Source: CAKSIN01 sp964423705
Lineage (GTDB): Bacteria; Bacillota; Clostridia; UMGS1810
Assembly: GCA_964423705.1 (NCBI GenBank)
Contig: CAYRGA010000066.1
Span: forward strand, 1-10,075
Direction: 5' to 3'
Length of the DNA stretch: 10,075 bases
Shown: positions 6,606-10,075 of the stretch, piece by piece
Layout of the letters: each line of letters opens with the position of its first letter
How positions within the stretch are numbered: the stretch's first letter is position 1
Made by a program: the position numbers and the translations under genes
The notes under the pieces: generated by a model
Database searches by the model: none
What the model was told of the DNA's origin: nothing
Seen by the model: only the letters and a program-made list of their open reading frames with translations

Positions 6606-7991
6606 ATGAACAAGATTTCTAAGTTTATTGCTTCGGTACTCTGCGTGACGGCTGTAGCCGCTTCCGTTGCCGGATGTGGAAGCAACAAAGACTCAGCGAC
6701 CAAGGGTGGTGTACATGAGGTTAACATCCTCTTGAACACAGGAAGCTCAAAGAGCTTCTATGAAGCTAAGGTTGCTAAATTTAATGATACTATAGGTAAA
6801 GAGAAGAAAATTAAAATCATTCTCGATACCAAGGTTGACTCTAACTATTCACAGGCTATAGAGATTGCTATGCAGTCCGACCAGCTCCCTGACCTTTTCA
6901 GTTACGGCGACCTCAGAAAGCTCAGCGAAACTGATAACATAGTGCCGCTTGATGAGCTTGACGGTACAAAGGAAATAATTGAAAAGTATAAAGATTACAT
7001 GAGCGAAGGCTCACACAAGTTAGGCGATAAGGTCTACTCACTTCCGAGCGGTATGACAGTTCGCGGACTTGTTTATAACAAGGATATGTTTAAAGCGGCA
7101 GGCCTTGTTGATGAGAATGGCGAGCCTACTCCTCCGGAAACCTATGATGAGATGATTGAGTATGCTAAGAAACTCACGAACGAGAGCAAGATGCAGTACG
7201 GTATCATCTTCCCGCTTAAGTGGGCGGCATGGACCCAGGCAGATATATTGGATGCTATGGCTCCTTCATCCGGTACAAACGGATATGACCCGACTACAGG
7301 TAAGTATGATTATAGCGGCGCGAAAGACTTGCTCCAGGCAGTTCTTAAGATTAAAAAGGACGGCAGTAACTATCCCGGTGCAGAGGGTATGGATAATGAC
7401 CCTGCACGTGCGAAGTTCGCAGAAGGTCAGATCGGTATGAAGTTTGCATATTCTTTCGACGTTGGCGTTTTCAACGATCAGTTTAAGGCTAAATGCGATT
7501 GGGGCGTAGCTCCTCTTCCGGTTGCCGATAAAGACCATAAGTACAAACAGATGGCTTCCGTAGGTACAGGCCTCAGAATTAGCCGCCGCGGTATGGATCG
7601 TCACGGTAAGGACGTTATCAGCACAGTGTTTAATTACCTTTATAACGACCAGAACAGCATCGAGCTTTATGAACAGGGCTTCTCAATCCCTTGCGATTGG
7701 AACTTGGTAAAGGATATCGAGCTTAAAGATGCTAAGCACGGCTGGAAAGAATTCTGCGCATTGGCAGATATCAGTATACCGGCTCCGCTTGCAATGCCTT
7801 CGGATTTGGAAGGTAAGGAGAAAATTGATGATGCAGTCGTAAATGACATCTGGACAGGTAAGTCCGATATCGATTCAGTGCTTAAACGTTGCACCGATAT
7901 TATCAATAAAGGTATAGAAAGTTATAAGAAAACTAACCCTGATAAGGATTACTCAATATACGTAGATAAAGGGTGGAATTCAGCAAGATGA
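6606..7991 (+). CDS. Carbohydrate ABC transporter solute-binding lipoprotein (family 1, CUT1 type)
   Basis: A 461-residue extracytoplasmic binding protein that would capture a sugar or oligosaccharide and deliver it to the two permeases encoded next. The N-terminus MNKISKFIASVLCVTAVAAS has two lysines and a hydrophobic core, followed by the lipobox VAGC with C24 as the lipid-modified cysteine; a polar GSNKDSATKGG linker follows, as in Gram-positive lipoproteins. The mature part shows family-1 features: a beta-strand start (VHEVNILLNTG), SDQLPDLFSYGD, an IVPLDEL segment, LPSGMTVRGLVYNKDMFKAAGL, PETYDEMIEYAKKLT, and a FAEGQIGMKFAYSFD region. Length is within the usual 400-550. It overlaps the first permease by four bases (ATGA), so the two are coupled. 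An oligosaccharide substrate is inferred from the family and the nearby hydrolase; sequence alone does not name it. Confidence 0.93.
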   Translation: MNKISKFIASVLCVTAVAASVAGCGSNKDSATKGGVHEVNILLNTGSSKSFYEAKVAKFNDTIGKEKKIKIILDTKVDSNYSQAIEIAMQSDQLPDLFSYGDLRKLSETDNIVPLDELDGTKEIIEKYKDYMSEGSHKLGDKVYSLPSGMTVRGLVYNKDMFKAAGLVDENGEPTPPETYDEMIEYAKKLTNESKMQYGIIFPLKWAAWTQADILDAMAPSSGTNGYDPTTGKYDYSGAKDLLQAVLKIKKDGSNYPGAEGMDNDPARAKFAEGQIGMKFAYSFDVGVFNDQFKAKCDWGVAPLPVADKDHKYKQMASVGTGLRISRRGMDRHGKDVISTVFNYLYNDQNSIELYEQGFSIPCDWNLVKDIELKDAKHGWKEFCALADISIPAPLAMPSDLEGKEKIDDAVVNDIWTGKSDIDSVLKRCTDIINKGIESYKKTNPDKDYSIYVDKGWNSAR

Positions 7992-8905
7992 GTAAGAATA
8001 AAGATTATAAAATACATATAGACCGAAAAGAGGAAATGTGGTGCTATGTTATGGTAGCCCTCCCGGTGATAGGATTTTTTGTGTTCACTCTCTATCCTAT
8101 GCTGTGGGCGATGAGGTTGTCATTATTCAGCTATACCGGTGTTCCGTCAGATACCAGATTTGTCGGCTTCGCGAATTTTAAGAAGCTCTTCGCCGACCAG
8201 GCATATTTGAAAACGTGGATTACCACACTGCAGTTTACTTTCCTTAAAATCCCGGTAGAGTATGTGCTCGGCTTTTTATTGGCGAGCCTCCTTACCGGCG
8301 GCAGAAGGGGAGCTAACTTCTTCCGCTCGGTGTACTATATGCCGGCTATAGTTAGTACGGCGATTGTCGGATTGATATTCTCAAACCTTTTTGAGTTCTT
8401 CGGACCGATAAATATATTATTGAAGAAAGTCGGACTTATTTCACAGAATGTGGATTGGTTCTCGACAAAAAGGACCGCTCTCGCAGCCTTGGTTACAGGT
8501 TCTGTATGGGCGTCACTCGGTACCTCTACCATGTATTTCATGGCAGCCCTCGCCACAGTTCCGAAGGAATTGTATGAGAGTGCGGATATCGAGGGTGCAG
8601 GTGTGTTTACTCGTTTCTTTAAAATCACCCTGCCTATGATTGCTCCTATGCTCCAGGTGCTCTTGATGCTCTCTATCATCGCACTTCTCGGCGCTAACGA
8701 GTATATCCTCGTTATGACAAACGGTGCTCCGGCAGGTACTACGCATACAGTACAATCGTATATAACCAGTAGAGTTGTCCCCGGCTTCGGTACGGTCGCT
8801 AACCTCGGTTATTCTTCGGCTATGAGTATCGTCACATCGGCAGTGGTTGCATGCATTTCGATTGCATATAACCGCATCAGTAACAAAATGCAGAATCTGT
8901 ACTAA
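7988..8905 (+). CDS. Carbohydrate ABC transporter permease, MalF/UgpA-like (CUT1)
   Basis: A 305-residue inner-membrane permease, one half of the importer channel. Hydrophobic segments are clear, including about 18-40 (CYVMVALPVIGFFVFTLYPM), 80-102, 115-135, 163-187, 218-240 and 280-297, giving about six helices. The cytoplasmic EAA loop that docks the ATPase is ELYESADIEGAGVFTRFFKI (195-213), with the conserved glycine at 203. ATG 7988 is chosen because it overlaps the binding-protein stop (ATGA) and has AAAGGGTGG (7968-7976) upstream, though the 11-nt gap is long; translation probably relies on coupling. An in-frame GTG at 7973 would add five residues, but it lies inside that Shine-Dalgarno. 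No ATPase gene accompanies it, so a shared MsmX/UgpC-type ATPase is expected elsewhere. Confidence 0.93.
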   Translation: MSKNKDYKIHIDRKEEMWCYVMVALPVIGFFVFTLYPMLWAMRLSLFSYTGVPSDTRFVGFANFKKLFADQAYLKTWITTLQFTFLKIPVEYVLGFLLASLLTGGRRGANFFRSVYYMPAIVSTAIVGLIFSNLFEFFGPINILLKKVGLISQNVDWFSTKRTALAALVTGSVWASLGTSTMYFMAALATVPKELYESADIEGAGVFTRFFKITLPMIAPMLQVLLMLSIIALLGANEYILVMTNGAPAGTTHTVQSYITSRVVPGFGTVANLGYSSAMSIVTSAVVACISIAYNRISNKMQNLY

Positions 8906-8919
8906 AGGAGGCGGTAATT

Positions 8920-9777
8920 ATGAATATGAAAAAGAAAAGTTTAATCACAAATACCGTCGTGTACGCGTTTCTGATTTTTATGGTTGTCGTGGTAGCATTC
9001 CCGCTTTTGTACATAGTGCTTTCGTCATTTAAGACAAATAGTGAGATGCTCGCTCACCCGGAAAACATTTTCCCGAAAGAGCCGACCTTCGATAACTACA
9101 TAGAGGCATGGAATTCACCTAACTTCTCTGTTAAGACTATGCTGTGGAACAGTATCTATTATACAGTAGTTAGCGTGGCTATCTGCCTTATAAGCTCATC
9201 TATGTGCGGCTACGTGTTCGCACGCGGACACTTTAGAGGTAAGAAATTGATATTCTCGGTTTTCACAGCTTTGCTGTTCGTAAACCTTGGTTCGATTACC
9301 ATGTATCCGTACTATGAGATTTTGGACTTGCTCCACTTCGATAAGTCGTTGCATTCACTTTTGTTTATCGGTATTTTCGGTATACCTGTAACCAATATCT
9401 ACTTGGTTAAGGGCTTTATCAACGGCGTTCCGATAGAGATTGATGAGGCGGCTAAAATCGACGGCTGCTCGTTCCCCAGAATATTCGTGTCTATCATCAT
9501 TCCTATGATAGTACCGATTCTCGCTACTATGGGACTGCTGGCATTCCAGGGTTCATGGAACGCATACCTTAGTCCTATGATATTCACAATGTCGCACCCC
9601 GAACAGCGTACACTTATCGTAGGAGTTATGGCGCTTAAAACCTCCGGTGAAGCGGCTTCCTCATGGAACCTCATGCTCGCCGGTACCGCTATCGCCCTCG
9701 TTCCTGTGCTTGTTGCGTATTGCTTCGGCAGTAGATTCTTTATAGAGGGTATAGCTCAGGGCGCAGTTAAGGGTTGA
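8920..9777 (+). CDS. Carbohydrate ABC transporter permease, MalG/UgpE-like (CUT1)
   Basis: A 285-residue permease, the second half of the channel. It opens with a lysine-rich MNMKKKS and a first helix (about 11-34, VVYAFLIFMVVVVAFPLL), then SSFKTNSEM and FPKEPTFDNYIEAW, the usual periplasmic start of MalG-type proteins. The EAA loop is EIDEAAKIDGCSFPRIFVSI (173-192), a close match to the family consensus with glycine at 182. The ending FFIEGIAQGAVKG is the typical MalG-type C-terminus. AAAGGAGG (8904-8911) overlaps the TAA stop of the upstream permease and lies 8 nt before ATG 8920, which implies efficient and coupled translation. It is the last gene of the operon visible here; the 298 nt after it hold only hairpins and repeats. 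Confidence 0.94.
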   Translation: MNMKKKSLITNTVVYAFLIFMVVVVAFPLLYIVLSSFKTNSEMLAHPENIFPKEPTFDNYIEAWNSPNFSVKTMLWNSIYYTVVSVAICLISSSMCGYVFARGHFRGKKLIFSVFTALLFVNLGSITMYPYYEILDLLHFDKSLHSLLFIGIFGIPVTNIYLVKGFINGVPIEIDEAAKIDGCSFPRIFVSIIIPMIVPILATMGLLAFQGSWNAYLSPMIFTMSHPEQRTLIVGVMALKTSGEAASSWNLMLAGTAIALVPVLVAYCFGSRFFIEGIAQGAVKG

Positions 9778-9787
9778 TGCTTTTACC

Positions 9788-9812
9788 CGATTCGGAACGA
9801 TACGATGAATCG
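9788..9812 (+). terminator. Weak stem-loop after the importer operon, possible terminator
   Basis: CGATTC (9788-9793) can pair with GAATCG (9807-9812) about 10 nt after the last permease, followed by TGTTTAAC. An alternative fold uses ACGA/TCGT (9802-9813). The stem is short, the loop is 13 nt and the T-tract is poor, so this is only a candidate for the operon end. The GC-rich hairpins further on may do the job instead. Confidence 0.3.
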
Positions 9813-9833
9813 TGTTTAACAATAAAAGGCAGG

Positions 9834-9852
9834 GGCGCTGATTATCGGTGCC
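9834..9852. repeat. Small GC-rich hairpin preceding repeat copy A
   Basis: GGCGCT (9834-9839) pairs with GGTGCC (9847-9852) with two G-T pairs around a GATTATC loop; the preceding AGG resembles the start of the 26-nt hairpin elements at 6223 and 9985. It may be a decayed member of that family, placed before repeat copy A as the 9985 element is placed before copy B. Evidence is thin. Confidence 0.3.
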
Positions 9853-9867
9853 AATCGGTAGGGTCGT

Positions 9868-9935
9868 CCGAAGCCTTCTCCCTTGAGGAGAAGGTGTCAG
9901 CGAAGCTGACGGATGAGGTGTTAAAACCCATGTGG
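9868..9935. repeat. Double-hairpin interspersed repeat, copy A
   Basis: A 68-bp unit repeated at 10008-10075 with one mismatch. Hairpin 1 is CCTTCTCC (9874-9881), loop CTTGA, GGAGAAGG (9887-9894). Hairpin 2 follows after one base: GTCAGC (9896-9901), triloop GAA, GCTGAC (9905-9910). The constant tail GGATGAGGTGTTAAAACCCATGTGG ends the shared part (shown here only by position 9911-9935). The unit has no coding character. I recall very similar repeats in many gut Clostridia genomes, where their minus-strand translation (TPHPSASLTPSPQG-like) appears as spurious proteins; the same peptide pattern can be read here. Confidence 0.85.
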
Positions 9936-9948
9936 CACAATTCACATG
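9929..9948. repeat. Third hairpin at the end of repeat copy A
   Basis: CATGTG (9929-9934) and CACATG (9943-9948) form a 6-bp stem around an 8-nt loop. The first arm lies within the shared 68-bp unit and the second lies beyond the point where copy B is cut by the window edge, so the full repeat may be longer than 68 bp and hold three hairpins. Confidence 0.5.
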
Positions 9949-9984
9949 ATTTAATCGCTCGATAAATGATTTGCAAATATAATG

Positions 9985-10010
9985 TAGGTGCGGACGACCC
10001 TGTCCGCCCG
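9985..10010. repeat. GC-rich hairpin element, second copy, adjoining repeat copy B
   Basis: GCGGAC (9990-9995) and GTCCGC (10002-10007) form a 6-bp stem with a GACCCT loop, flanked by TAGG and CCG. Length and ends agree with the element at 6223-6248, while stem bases differ on both arms, which keeps pairing. It runs directly into the double-hairpin repeat copy B, so the two may form one composite element. Confidence 0.55.
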
Positions 10011-10075
10011 AAGCCTTCTTCCTTGAGGAGAAGGTGTCAGCGAAGCTGACGGATGAGGTGTTAAAACCCATGTGG
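10008..10075. repeat. Double-hairpin interspersed repeat, copy B (cut by window edge)
   Basis: It matches copy A exactly 140 bp downstream, with a single difference (T at 10020 for C at 9880). Hairpin 1 is CCTTCTTC (10014-10021) with GGAGAAGG (10027-10034), where the change gives a U-G pair in + strand RNA; hairpin 2 (10036-10050) is identical. The identity reaches the last base of the window, so the true end is not seen. Confidence 0.85.

Noticed and set aside
7973..7987. GTG start for the first permease
   Set aside because: The GTG is inside the likely Shine-Dalgarno AAAGGGTGG; ATG 7988 with the ATGA overlap is more natural.
9774..9965. Plus-strand open frame of 63 codons after the last permease
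   Set aside because: It is mostly repeat copy A and its flanks, with no ribosome binding site.
9661..10071. Minus-strand open frame of 136 codons overlapping the last permease and the repeats
   Set aside because: It overlaps a firm gene and translates the repeat into a TPHPSASLTPSPQG-type peptide, which I know as a repeat-derived artefact.
9868..10075. CRISPR array
   Set aside because: Only two copies, unit of at least 68 bp with internal hairpins, 72 bp between copies and no cas gene nearby; the form is that of an interspersed repeat.

Overview
The window looks like chromosomal DNA of an anaerobic Gram-positive bacterium of the class Clostridia, probably a gut-type Oscillospiraceae/Ruminococcaceae or related lineage. 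The signs are a DnaE-type replicative polymerase of the Clostridia style, strong AGGAGG-type ribosome binding sites, a lipoprotein (lipobox) solute-binding protein, a carbohydrate ABC importer without its own ATPase gene, and short hairpin repeats of a type I recall from gut Clostridia genomes. The lineage is an inference; no rRNA or other marker is present. All recognisable genes are on the + strand.

Layout. (1) 1-2235: the C-terminal two-thirds of DNA polymerase III alpha (dnaE), cut by the left edge just before its first two catalytic aspartates. (2) 2273-3400: an Ldh2/malate-lactate dehydrogenase family oxidoreductase, 37 nt after dnaE. (3) 3438-6125: a large glycoside hydrolase-like protein without a signal peptide, 37 nt further on. 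These three genes are close enough to be co-transcribed. (4) 6126-6605: a 480-nt gap with a long stem-loop that probably ends the first unit, a second GC-rich hairpin of repeat type, an AT-rich stretch with another terminator-like hairpin, and a good promoter with two 10-bp palindromes beside it. (5) 6606-9777: a three-gene CUT1-type sugar ABC importer, namely a lipoprotein binding protein and two permeases, tightly coupled (ATGA overlap, then a Shine-Dalgarno overlapping a stop codon). (6) 9778-10075: no gene; hairpins and two near-identical 68-bp copies (one mismatch) of a multi-hairpin repeat, the second running into the right edge.

Working model (inference): the importer brings an oligosaccharide or glycoside into the cell, the cytoplasmic hydrolase-like enzyme cleaves it, and the Ldh2 oxidoreductase interconverts a 2-hydroxy acid and a 2-keto acid derived from the product. 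Import energy would come from a shared MsmX/UgpC-type ATPase encoded elsewhere. The importer has its own promoter and a candidate operator, so it may be regulated separately from the enzyme genes. The least ordinary parts are the GH106-like cytoplasmic enzyme with its Ldh2 partner placed directly behind dnaE, the paired palindromes at the importer promoter, and the hairpin repeats on both sides of the importer operon. I saw no clear sign of a defence, CRISPR, phage or toxin system.
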